Position numbers and translations under genes: made by a program. The notes under the pieces were generated by a model, which had not been told where the DNA came from, made no database searches, and was given only the letters and a program-made list of their open reading frames with translations. Shown piece by piece: positions 8,523 to 15,581 of a DNA stretch of 22,263 nt. Origin of the DNA: UBA1413 sp964472165 (GTDB taxonomy: Bacteria; Bacteroidota; Bacteroidia; Bacteroidales; Prolixibacteraceae); NCBI GenBank assembly GCA_964472165.1, contig CAYYJE010000048.1, positions 1-22,263 on the forward strand, in the 5' to 3' direction. The stretch's first letter is position 1; every line of letters starts with the position of its first letter.

Positions 8523-10001
8523 ATGTATTTACTTGGTTTTGATATTGGAAGTTCTTCAGTGAAGGCTTCATTGATTGAAGGTGGTTCCGGAGAAGTGGCA
8601 GCTTCTGCCTTTTATCCTTCCAGTGAGATGAAAATCAGCGCTTTACGACCAGGATGGGCGGAGCAGGATCCTGAAATGTGGTGGGCAAATCTGAAACTGG
8701 CACTGGCAGTAGTGTTGTCGGTTTCCGGCGTGGATCCCCCGGCAATTGGTGCGATAGGGATATCTTACCAGATGCACGGGCTGGTGATGGTCGACAAATC
8801 CATGAAGGTGATCAGGCCCTCCATAATTTGGTGTGACAGCCGGGCCGCTGCAGCCGGCGATGCCGCCTTTGCAGCCCTGGGTGAGGAGCGATGCCTCTCG
8901 CATATGCTCAATTCGCCCGGAAATTTCACTGCTTCAAAATTGTTTTGGGTGAAGGAAAACGAACCGGAAAATTTCAGCCGGTTATACAAAATTATGCTTC
9001 CGGGCGATTACATAGCCATGCGGATGACCGGAGAAGTCCGGACTACTGTCAGTGGACTTTCAGAAGCTATTTTGTGGGATTTCAACCAGAATGGAGTGGC
9101 CTCACTGGTGCTGGATCATTATGGAATAGATCCTTCGGTAATTCCGGAGATTGTCCCCACTTTCGGGGATCAGGGGAGCTTGTCACGCTTTGCCGCCTCA
9201 GAACTGGGATTGGTACCCGGAACACCGGTCAGCTACCGGGCTGGAGATCAACCCAACAATGCGTTCTCCCTCAACGTGCTGAATCCCGGAGAAGTAGCCA
9301 CTACTGCCGGCACATCCGGGGTGGTTTACGGAATCAGTGGTGAAATCCGGTATGACCACGCCTCGCGTGTGAATACCTTTGCTCATGTAAACCATATGGG
9401 GGAAAATCCCAGACTGGGCGTACTCCTCTGCATCAATGGCACGGGAATTCTCAATTCCTGGCTAAAGAACAACATGGGTGGCGGAATGACCTATGAGGAG
9501 ATGAACAAACTGGCATCCGGAGTTCCTGCCGGTTCGGAAGGGCTTTCCGTACTTCCTTTTGGGAACGGGGCTGAAAGGGTGCTCCGTAACAGGGATGTGA
9601 GTGCCACCTTTTCCGGTTTGAATTTTAATATCCACCATGCCGGCCACTTATTCAGGGCAGCACAGGAGGGTATTGTCTTTTCATTTAAATACGGCATGGA
9701 TATCATGGAGCAAACCGGAATCCGTCCTTCGGTGATCAGGGCAGGCAAAGCCAATATGTTCCTGAGTCCCCTCTTCCGGGAATCCCTGGCGGGAATTACC
9801 GGTGCTGCCATCGAATTGTACAATACCGATGGTGCTGCGGGTGCAGCACGTGGCGCCGGCCTCGGCACCCATTATTATGCTTCCACCGGGGAGGCATTCC
9901 GGAACCTTCGGAAACTCGATACCATTGAACCTGATCCAGCGCTTGCGGAAAAACTGTCGGAAGCATACCAGGGATGGCTGCAACTTCTGAGAATCTTTTA
10001 A
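8523..10001 (+). CDS. xylB: Xylulokinase
   Basis: Phosphorylates D-xylulose with ATP to xylulose 5-phosphate, which enters the pentose phosphate pathway. The 492-residue protein is a complete FGGY-family kinase: ATP-binding start LLGFDIGSSSVKASL at 3-17, sugar-contacting QMHG at 83-86, IIWCDSRA at 101-108, the putative catalytic Asp242 in AGDQPNNAF, and the phosphate loop TTAGTSGVVYG. The C-terminal GGAGRAR-like region appears as DGAAGAARGAGLG. First gene of a three-gene operon; the xylA start follows its stop by 19 bases with no terminator, so co-transcription is likely. The adjacent xylose isomerase makes xylulokinase much more likely than another FGGY sugar kinase. Confidence 0.94.
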   Translation: MYLLGFDIGSSSVKASLIEGGSGEVAASAFYPSSEMKISALRPGWAEQDPEMWWANLKLALAVVLSVSGVDPPAIGAIGISYQMHGLVMVDKSMKVIRPSIIWCDSRAAAAGDAAFAALGEERCLSHMLNSPGNFTASKLFWVKENEPENFSRLYKIMLPGDYIAMRMTGEVRTTVSGLSEAILWDFNQNGVASLVLDHYGIDPSVIPEIVPTFGDQGSLSRFAASELGLVPGTPVSYRAGDQPNNAFSLNVLNPGEVATTAGTSGVVYGISGEIRYDHASRVNTFAHVNHMGENPRLGVLLCINGTGILNSWLKNNMGGGMTYEEMNKLASGVPAGSEGLSVLPFGNGAERVLRNRDVSATFSGLNFNIHHAGHLFRAAQEGIVFSFKYGMDIMEQTGIRPSVIRAGKANMFLSPLFRESLAGITGAAIELYNTDGAAGAARGAGLGTHYYASTGEAFRNLRKLDTIEPDPALAEKLSEAYQGWLQLLRIF

Positions 10002-10020
10002 TTTTTTTAAAACATATTCT

Positions 10021-11346
10021 ATGGATTTTTTTACAGGCAATAAAGTTTTCTTTCCCGGAATAGGAAAGATCAAGTATGAAGGCCCGGATTCACGGAATCC
10101 GCTGGCGTTTAAATGGTATGACGCGAACAGGGTAATAGCCGGCAAAACCATGAAGGAGCACCTGAGGTTTGCCGTAGCCTACTGGCATACTTTCTGCGGA
10201 ACCGGGGACGATCCTTTTGGTCCGGGTACCCAGATTTTCCCATGGAATGATCCCACAGACCTCATGGATCGCAACAAGGCCAGGATGGACGCTGCCTTTG
10301 AGTTCATCACCAAGTTGGGCATTCCATTTTATTGTTTCCACGATACCGATGTGGTGGGTGACGGTTCAGTTTTTGAAATAGAAAAGCGGCTTTCCGGTAT
10401 GGTGGACCTTCTCAAAGAGCGCCAGGAAGCCACCGGAGTGAAGCTGTTATGGGGCACCGCCAATGTCTTCGGAAATCCCCGTTACATGAATGGCGCTTCC
10501 ACCAATCCCGATTTTCATGCACTTACGAATGCGGCAGTGCAGGTGAAAAATGCCATTGAGGCTACGATAGCCCTCGGGGGTACCGGGTATGTTTTCTGGG
10601 GTGGCCGTGAAGGATACACGAGTCTTCACAATACCGACATGAAGCGGGAGCTTGAGCATATGGGACTTTTTCTTTCCGCTGCCCGTGATTATGGCCGCAA
10701 GCAGGGATTCACCGGAACCTTCCTTGTAGAACCCAAACCCATGGAGCCTACCAAACATCAGTATGATTTTGATGTGGCCACGGTGATTGGCTTTCTGCGG
10801 AAAAACGGACTTGACAAGGATTTCAAACTCAACGTGGAGGTTAACCATGCCACCCTGGCAGGGCATACTTTTGCCCACGAGTTGCGGGTAGCCGCCGATG
10901 CCGGATTGCTGGGATCGATCGATGCCAACAAGGGAGACTACCAGAATGGATGGGATACCGATGAGTTCCCCACCAACATTTATGAAATCACGGAAGCAAT
11001 GCTCGAAATTGTGCAGGCTGGTGGTTTCACCAGGGGGGGGATCAACTTCGACGCCAAAACCCGTCGCAACTCGACTGACATGGAAGATATCTTTATTGCC
11101 CATATTTCGGGGATGGATGTCTTTGCCCGCGGATTGGCGGTGGCCGACAGGATACTGAACCAGTCCGATTACCTCCAGCGCAGGAAGGAGAGATACAGCT
11201 CCTATGATTCCGGCAAGGGTGCCGAATTCGAAGCAGGAAAACTCACCCTGACCGACCTTTGTCAGGTGGCCAAAGAGGTGGGTGAACCCCGCCAGGTAAG
11301 TGGCAAACAGGAATTACTGGAGCAGTTGATTGGAAGTTATATTTAA
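10021..11346 (+). CDS. xylA: Xylose isomerase (type II)
   Basis: Metal-dependent isomerisation of D-xylose to D-xylulose in the cytosol. At 441 residues with a long N-terminal extension it belongs to the larger class (type II) of xylose isomerases. Active-site residues are all present: His107 and Asp110 in CFHDTD, Trp and Lys contacts around WGGREGYTSL and EPKPMEPTKHQ (Glu237, Lys239), Glu273 and His276 in VEVNHATLAGHTF, Asp301 in SIDANKGD, and Asp312/Asp314 in GWDTDEFP, the metal ligands. Middle gene of the xyl operon: 19 bases after xylB, 10 bases before the transporter. Strongly supported. Confidence 0.97.
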   Translation: MDFFTGNKVFFPGIGKIKYEGPDSRNPLAFKWYDANRVIAGKTMKEHLRFAVAYWHTFCGTGDDPFGPGTQIFPWNDPTDLMDRNKARMDAAFEFITKLGIPFYCFHDTDVVGDGSVFEIEKRLSGMVDLLKERQEATGVKLLWGTANVFGNPRYMNGASTNPDFHALTNAAVQVKNAIEATIALGGTGYVFWGGREGYTSLHNTDMKRELEHMGLFLSAARDYGRKQGFTGTFLVEPKPMEPTKHQYDFDVATVIGFLRKNGLDKDFKLNVEVNHATLAGHTFAHELRVAADAGLLGSIDANKGDYQNGWDTDEFPTNIYEITEAMLEIVQAGGFTRGGINFDAKTRRNSTDMEDIFIAHISGMDVFARGLAVADRILNQSDYLQRRKERYSSYDSGKGAEFEAGKLTLTDLCQVAKEVGEPRQVSGKQELLEQLIGSYI

Positions 11347-11356
11347 TTCTACGCTG

Positions 11357-12742
11357 ATGAAGGAACGCAATATGCTCTACATCACTGCAATCACCCTGGT
11401 AGCTACATTGGGGGGATTGTTGTTTGGCTATGACACAGCGGTGATTTCGGGAGCTGAAAAATCGGTGCAGAACTACCTGATTACACCCCTGGGACTGGGT
11501 TCGCTGGCGCATGGAGCCACGATTTCCAGCGCTTTGATCGGCTGTATCATCGGGGGGATTATTTCCGGATTGCTGGCCTCACGCCTGGGACGGAAAAAAT
11601 CACTGATGGTGGCCGCAGTCCTGTTTTTTCTGTCCGCACTCGGATCAGGCTTCCCTGAATTTCTCTTTTTTCAGAAGGGGGAGCCCACCATGGGATTGCT
11701 GATGATGTTCAATTTGTACCGGGTTATCGGTGGAATCGGCGTGGGACTCGCTTCTGCCGTCTGCCCGATGTATATCGGTGAGATTGCACCCGCTGACATC
11801 CGTGGACGACTCGTCTCCATCAACCAGTTTGCCATTATCTTCGGTATGCTGGTGGTTTATTTTGTGAACTTTGGCATCGCGCGCGGGCAATCAATCGAGT
11901 ATATCAATGAAACAGGGTGGAGGCTGATGTTTCTTTCTGAAGCCATCCCGGCAGCGCTTTTTGGTATTTTGCTCTTTTTCGTTCCGGAAACGCCGCGTTA
12001 CCTGGCGCTTACCAACCGTGATGACAAGGCACTGAACATTCTGACACGCATCAACGGCGCAACCCAGGCCAAACTGATTTTTAAGGATATCAAACATTCG
12101 GTAGAGGCTGCTTCCGAAAAACTCTTCTCCTATGGGAAACTGGTGATTGTCATAGGTATTCTGCTCTCTGTATTTCAGCAGTTTGTAGGAATTAACGTGG
12201 CGCTTTACTATGCTCCCCGAATTTTCGAGAGCATGGGAGCTGCCAAGGATGCCTCCATGCTGCAGACAGTGGTTATGGGATTGGTCAATGTGATTTTTAC
12301 GGTGATTGCCATTGTCACGGTGGACAAGTACGGGCGGAAGATCCTGCTGATGATCGGTTCGATCGGGATGGCCATCGGCATGTTTGCCATCGGCGGTCTG
12401 GCTTTCTTCAAAGTTATTGGGGTCAGCACCCTGGTGTTCATCATCATCTATACCGCTTCTTTTATGATGTCGTGGGGCCCGATCACCTGGGTGCTTATCT
12501 CGGAAATCTACCCCAACAAGATCAGGGGAAGGGCAATCGCCATTGCCGTGGCTGCCCAGTGGGCTGCCAACTATTTTATTTCCTCGACCTATCCCGCCAT
12601 GATGGAATTCAGCGGTGGAATGACTTACAGCTTCTATGGTCTGATGAGCCTGCTGTCGTTCCTCTTTGTGTGGAAGATGGTTCCGGAGACCAAGGGAAAA
12701 ACCCTCGAAGAGATGGAAACCCTTTGGAAGAAGGAGAAATAA
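11357..12742 (+). CDS. xylE: D-xylose:H+ symporter, MFS sugar porter family
   Basis: Inner-membrane sugar/proton symporter, most likely for D-xylose given the preceding xylB and xylA. The roughly 461-residue protein shows sugar-porter hallmarks: GGLLFGYDTAVISGA in the first helix, RLGRKK in the first cytoplasmic loop, PETPRYL before the central loop, QQFVGINVALYYAP in helix 7, DKYGRK, WGPITWVLISEIYPNKIRGRA, and the closing PETKGKTLEEME. About 12 hydrophobic helices are visible. Start chosen at ATG 11357, 10 bases after the xylA stop. ATG 11372 has an AAGGAA before it and is the alternative; an upstream in-frame TTG inside xylA is unlikely. The gene ends at a strong bidirectional terminator. 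Arabinose or glucose transport cannot be excluded by sequence alone. Confidence 0.9.
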   Translation: MKERNMLYITAITLVATLGGLLFGYDTAVISGAEKSVQNYLITPLGLGSLAHGATISSALIGCIIGGIISGLLASRLGRKKSLMVAAVLFFLSALGSGFPEFLFFQKGEPTMGLLMMFNLYRVIGGIGVGLASAVCPMYIGEIAPADIRGRLVSINQFAIIFGMLVVYFVNFGIARGQSIEYINETGWRLMFLSEAIPAALFGILLFFVPETPRYLALTNRDDKALNILTRINGATQAKLIFKDIKHSVEAASEKLFSYGKLVIVIGILLSVFQQFVGINVALYYAPRIFESMGAAKDASMLQTVVMGLVNVIFTVIAIVTVDKYGRKILLMIGSIGMAIGMFAIGGLAFFKVIGVSTLVFIIIYTASFMMSWGPITWVLISEIYPNKIRGRAIAIAVAAQWAANYFISSTYPAMMEFSGGMTYSFYGLMSLLSFLFVWKMVPETKGKTLEEMETLWKKEK

Positions 12743-12745
12743 CAG

Positions 12746-12789
12746 AAAAAAAAGAGGCCGCCTCGCTTTTGAGACGGCCTCTTTTTTTT
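12746..12789. terminator. Bidirectional terminator between xylE and the winged-helix gene
   Basis: A strong hairpin, AGAGGCCG paired with CGGCCTCT (12753-12760 with 12775-12782), with a further CTC/GAG inner pairing across one mismatch. It is preceded by a run of A and followed by eight T. It serves the xyl operon on the plus strand and the SOD/winged-helix transcript on the minus strand. Confidence 0.92.
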
Positions 12790-12965
12790 CATTTGGCAGG
12801 TTCCCAGTAACACATTTTGGGTGACGTAATCTTTCCCTCTGCCTTGAGGGTTTTCATGGCCTTGTCGACTTCTTTTTTGTCGATGCCGGCAGCTTCTGCG
12901 ATTTCACCTGCTTTCAGGGCTTTACCTGCGGTTTTCAATACTTCCAGTACTTTTTCGGTGCTCAT
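12789..12965 (-). CDS. Small winged-helix protein, 58 residues
   Basis: Reads MSTEKVLEVLKTAGKALKAG at the N-terminus, continues with EIAEAAGIDKKEVDKAMKTL, then a KAEGKITSPK wing, and ends MCYWEPAK. This is the layout of a minimal winged helix-turn-helix DNA-binding domain: helix 1 at about 4-14, the HTH at about 18-42, and the beta wing to the end. It consists of the domain alone, with no effector domain. There is a single cysteine at residue 52. ATG start at 12965; the stop at 12789 abuts the terminator. It lies 62 bp after the Fe-type SOD gene on the same strand without a terminator between, so it may share that transcript. Its role is unknown: a small regulator or nucleoid-associated protein is a guess. 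Confidence 0.75.
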   Translation of the reverse strand: MSTEKVLEVLKTAGKALKAGEIAEAAGIDKKEVDKAMKTLKAEGKITSPKMCYWEPAK

Positions 12966-12976
12966 AAATTGAAAAG

Positions 12977-13021
12977 ATTAAAAGATGATAGATTAAAAGA
13001 TAATAGATCAAAAGATGATGG
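12977..13021. repeat. 15-bp tandem repeat, three copies
   Basis: Three consecutive 15-bp units (12977-12991, 12992-13006, 13007-13021) of the type ATTAAAAGATGATAG, differing at one to three positions. The block fills most of the gap between the Fe-type SOD stop and the winged-helix start. It could be a variable-length spacer in the transcript, a protein-binding array, or neutral. Confidence 0.85.
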
Positions 13022-13027
13022 ATGAAT

Positions 13028-13609
13028 TCAGGAACAGAAACGGAGGGAAATTACTTTCCAGTCGAGTATCTTCCAGAAATCCTCAATGTATTTGGGTCTG
13101 AGATTTTGTTTGTCGAGGTAATAGGCGTGTTCCCACACATCGCAGGTAAGCAGCGGCTTTTTCCCATCGCGAAGCGGACACCCGGCATTGGAAGTCTGGA
13201 CAATTTCCAGTTTTCCCTCTTTGTTCTGAACCAGCCATGCCCACCCTGATCCGAACAGGGTAGCAGCAGCTTTGTTGAATTGGGTGGTAAACTCGTCGAT
13301 GGAGCCAAAATCTCTTTCAAGGGTTTCTTTCAGGGGGCCAAGAGGTTCGCGGCAACCCTGGGGTGAAAACTGTTCAAAATAAAAGGTGTGGTTGAACACC
13401 TGGGCCCCGTTGTTGAAGATCCCGCCTTCAGCATGCAAAATGATCTCTTCGAGGTTGGCGTTTTCGAATGGTGTTCCGGGAATCAGGCTGTTCACGTTGT
13501 TCACGTAAGCCTGGTGATGCTTCCCGTGGTGAAATTCCAGGGTGCGGGCACTGATAAACGGTTCCAGCGCATCTTTGGCATAGGGTAATGCCGGTAAGGT
13601 AAATGCCAT
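13028..13609 (-). CDS. sodB: Superoxide dismutase, Fe-type
   Basis: Converts superoxide to hydrogen peroxide and oxygen in the cytosol. The 193-residue protein has all four metal ligands of the Fe/Mn family: His27, His74, Asp157, His161. Residues that distinguish Fe from Mn enzymes are Fe-like: Gln70 in NNGAQVFNH, and Ala142 in TSNAGCPL, corresponding to Gln69 and Ala141 of E. coli SodB. Start chosen at ATG 13609 because MAFTLPALPYAKDALEP is the true family N-terminus; the frame extends upstream but codes nothing family-like. A separate Mn-type SOD gene lies directly upstream on the same strand behind its own terminator. The C-terminus (WKVISLRFCS) is slightly atypical. Metal type is inferred and could be cambialistic. 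Confidence 0.93.
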   Translation of the reverse strand: MAFTLPALPYAKDALEPFISARTLEFHHGKHHQAYVNNVNSLIPGTPFENANLEEIILHAEGGIFNNGAQVFNHTFYFEQFSPQGCREPLGPLKETLERDFGSIDEFTTQFNKAAATLFGSGWAWLVQNKEGKLEIVQTSNAGCPLRDGKKPLLTCDVWEHAYYLDKQNLRPKYIEDFWKILDWKVISLRFCS

Positions 13610-13650
13610 TTCCGATTGTTTTAAGGTTGTTACTGGATTTTTTATATGGG

Positions 13651-13680
13651 TAAAATTACAGACAAAAATCAGATTAACAA
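13651..13680 (-). promoter_or_regulatory. Candidate promoter for Fe-type SOD
   Basis: Minus-strand TTG (13678-13680), 19 bases, then TAATTTTA (13651-13658), one mismatch from the Bacteroidota TTG...TAnnTTTG pattern, about 40 bases before the start codon. A separate promoter is expected because the upstream SOD gene ends in a terminator. Confidence 0.35.
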
Positions 13681-13726
13681 CCCGGAAAAGCATCTTTTCC
13701 ATGCTACACAGCGCATCCGGAAATCT

Positions 13727-13761
13727 AAAAAATAAAAAACCCCGGAGCCACTGCTCCGGGG
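13727..13761 (-). terminator. Terminator after Mn-type SOD
   Basis: A 9-bp GC-rich stem CCCCGGAGC/GCTCCGGGG (13740-13748 with 13753-13761) with a 4-base loop. On the minus strand it is followed by a long T-rich tract. It lies 15 bases after the Mn-type SOD stop codon and separates the two SOD genes transcriptionally. Confidence 0.9.
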
Positions 13762-13776
13762 AAAACCAAAAATCAA

Positions 13777-14376
13777 CTAAACTTTAAACAAACCGGCAAC
13801 TTCATCCCAGTTGATCAGAGACCAGAATGCTTCCACATAATCCGGACGGCGATTCTGGTAGTGGAGGTAGTAGGCATGTTCCCACACGTCGATACCCAGA
13901 ATGGGTGACCCCTTTACCTCAGCCACGTCCATCAGCGGATTATCCTGGTTGGGTGTGGATGAAACCACCAGTTTGTTGTTCTGAAGCAGTAACCATGCCC
14001 AACCTGATCCAAACCGAGTGACCGCTGCTTTGGAGAAAGCTTCCTTCAATGCGGCTACCGACCCGAAAGAGTCGTTAATGGCATCCAGCAAAGCTCCCCC
14101 GGGTTGCCGGGAACCCCCGGGAGAAAGTATGTTCCAATAAAGGTTGTGGTTGTAATAACCTCCCCCGTTGTTTCTTACTGCAGCAGGCAACTTTCCGGCC
14201 GACGCCAGAATCTCTTCAATCGATTTTCCCTCCCATTCGCTCCCCGCAAGGGCATTGTTCAGGTTAGACGTGTAGGCCCCATGGTGCTTCGTGTGGTGAA
14301 TTTCCATGGTGCGGGCATCGATGTATGGCTCAAGTGCAGTGTAGGCATAATTCAGTTCCGGTAATTTGAATGACAT
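13777..14376 (-). CDS. sodA: Superoxide dismutase, Mn-type
   Basis: Second Fe/Mn-family superoxide dismutase, 199 residues, cytosolic. Metal ligands: His27, His77, Asp163, His167. The discriminating positions are Mn-like: Gly73 in NNGGGYYNH and Gln144 in TPNQDNPL, corresponding to Gly77 and Gln146 of E. coli SodA and opposite to the neighbouring gene. It carries the longer inter-helix segment LPAAVRNNGG expected of the Mn class. The start ATG at 14376 gives the family N-terminus MSFKLPELNYAYTALEP. It is divergent from the PerR-like regulator gene; the 188-bp shared upstream region contains TTATAAT half-sites, so control by that regulator is plausible. Metal use is inferred from sequence. Confidence 0.93.
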   Translation of the reverse strand: MSFKLPELNYAYTALEPYIDARTMEIHHTKHHGAYTSNLNNALAGSEWEGKSIEEILASAGKLPAAVRNNGGGYYNHNLYWNILSPGGSRQPGGALLDAINDSFGSVAALKEAFSKAAVTRFGSGWAWLLLQNNKLVVSSTPNQDNPLMDVAEVKGSPILGIDVWEHAYYLHYQNRRPDYVEAFWSLINWDEVAGLFKV

Positions 14377-14517
14377 ATTTTTCTGTTTTAAAAATTTATA
14401 ATTTATTTTACCTTTTCATAACAATACCGGACGCAAAAAGTTTGATCACCGGTTTATTTCCACCAGAGATATCCCCCTGTTTTTTAATATTTACGCGGTT
14501 CGTATCCGATTTTTGAT

Positions 14518-14525
14518 TACCTTTG
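14518..14525 (+). promoter_or_regulatory. Candidate -7 box for the perR operon
   Basis: TACCTTTG matches TAnnTTTG and lies 39 bases before the start of the PerR-like gene. The -33 element is not convincing. The AT-rich palindrome at 14534-14550 lies just downstream, where a bound repressor could block transcription. Confidence 0.4.
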
Positions 14526-14533
14526 TAACCGTT

Positions 14534-14550
14534 TTATTAAATTATAATAA
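14534..14550. promoter_or_regulatory. Candidate PerR/Fur operator
   Basis: The 17-bp near-perfect inverted repeat TTATTAAATTATAATAA (one mismatched pair around the centre) lies between the predicted promoter and the start codon of the PerR-like gene. It overlaps a perfect TTATAAT half-site (14542-14548), the half-site of the known Bacillus PerR box. A second TTATAAT is at 14396-14402 in front of the divergent Mn-type SOD. The region is AT-rich, so chance matches are possible. Confidence 0.35.
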
Positions 14551-14564
14551 TTCTTTGTTAGTAA

Positions 14565-14981
14565 ATGGAAAGTAAAAATATCCGGGATTTTTTACCCAGG
14601 CACGGACTCAAGATTACCCCCCAGAGAGTGGCGGTATATGAGGCAATTACGACGCTGAGAAATCATCCCACAGCCGACCATATCATTGAATTTATCAGGA
14701 AGAATCATCCCAATATCGCAGTGGGAACCGTATACAATACCCTGGAAACCTTTGTGGAGAAGGGGTTGATCGTCAAGGTGAAAACGGACGGGGATGCCAT
14801 GCGGTATGATGCAGATATTGAGAAGCATCATCATTTGTACAGCAGCGATACCAGCCGGATTGAGGATTATTATGATGAGGACCTAAACCGGATGATAGAA
14901 GATTATTTCAGCAACAAGAACATTCCCGGTTTCAGGGTGAAGGATGTAAAAGTGCAGGTTATCGGTCAGTTTGCAGAATAA
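14565..14981 (+). CDS. perR: PerR-like Fur-family peroxide regulator lacking cysteines
   Basis: DNA-binding metalloregulator of the Fur family, most likely a peroxide sensor. In the 138 residues, an N-terminal winged helix spans about 1-80 (LKITPQRVAVYEAI, then NIAVGTVYNTLETFVEKGLI), followed by the dimerisation domain. Aligned by eye with Bacillus subtilis PerR at a constant offset of 3, the regulatory metal ligands are all present: His34, Asp82, His88, His90, Asp101 (for H37, D85, H91, H93, D104). The Asp at the last position is the PerR rather than Fur signature. The positions of the structural-zinc cysteines C96 and C99 are Ser93 and Thr96, and the protein has no cysteine at all. The two histidine positions are those oxidised in PerR. 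It heads a likely operon with the ferritin-like and peroxiredoxin genes and is divergent from an SOD gene. Confidence 0.88.
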   Translation: MESKNIRDFLPRHGLKITPQRVAVYEAITTLRNHPTADHIIEFIRKNHPNIAVGTVYNTLETFVEKGLIVKVKTDGDAMRYDADIEKHHHLYSSDTSRIEDYYDEDLNRMIEDYFSNKNIPGFRVKDVKVQVIGQFAE

Positions 14982-15038
14982 TCGAATCTGCTGTGGGAGA
15001 GTGAATCAGTGCAAACTTAAATTAAAAAAAATAGTAGT

Positions 15039-15554
15039 ATGGGAAAACAAGCAATTAAAGTGGCATCTGTCGATCTTGAGAAATTGATCGGGATGCTGAA
15101 TGCTGCATTGTCAGAAGAATGGCTGGCCTACTATCAATACTGGATTGGAGCCCGTTTGATGGAAGGACCCATGCGGAGTGAAGTGGAACCGGAGCTTCTG
15201 TTGCATGCCGACCAGGAATTGAACCATGCGGTGCTGGTGGTGAACAGGATCATACAACTGGGGGGGACTCCCGTGATCAATCCGACAGATTGGAGTAAAC
15301 TGGCCAGGTGCCCTTACGATGAGCCAGCCGATCCCTACATTGAAGTGATCCTGGAGCAAAACCTGAAGGGGGAAAGGTGCGCCATTCAGCGGTACCAGGA
15401 AATCGCTGATTTTACCAACGGTAAAGATCACTCCACCCACCAGATGGCTGTTCAGATTCTGAATGAAGAGCTGGAACACGAAAATGACATTGAGGATTGG
15501 ATCAGTGATCTGAACCGGATGAAGGAGGAATGGAAAAAAATTCGTTTACAATAG
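15039..15554 (+). CDS. Ferritin-like di-iron protein, DPSL/thioferritin type
   Basis: Four-helix ferritin-like protein of 171 residues, probably oxidising Fe2+ with peroxide and storing the iron in a hollow cage. Candidate carboxylate/histidine ligands fall in the ferritin pattern: Glu26 or Glu27 (SEEWLAYYQYW), Glu60 and His63 (DQELNHAV), Glu106 and Glu112 (LEQNLKGERC), Glu143/Glu144 and His147 (NEELEHEND). Cys91 and Cys114, 23 residues apart and placed around the third helix, resemble the conserved cysteine pair near the di-iron centre of Dps-like (DPSL, 'thioferritin') proteins of archaea and Bacteroides; ordinary Dps and bacterioferritin lack it. It follows the PerR-like gene by 57 bases and precedes the peroxiredoxin gene by 27 bases, with no terminator between them. 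The subtype call is inferred. Confidence 0.8.
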   Translation: MGKQAIKVASVDLEKLIGMLNAALSEEWLAYYQYWIGARLMEGPMRSEVEPELLLHADQELNHAVLVVNRIIQLGGTPVINPTDWSKLARCPYDEPADPYIEVILEQNLKGERCAIQRYQEIADFTNGKDHSTHQMAVQILNEELEHENDIEDWISDLNRMKEEWKKIRLQ

Positions 15555-15581
15555 ATTATTTGTTAACCATTTAAAAAAAAC

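Noticed and set aside
13610..13702. N-terminal extension of the Fe-type SOD (31 extra residues)
   Set aside because: The frame is open upstream, but the family N-terminus begins at ATG 13609 and the candidate promoter lies inside the extension.
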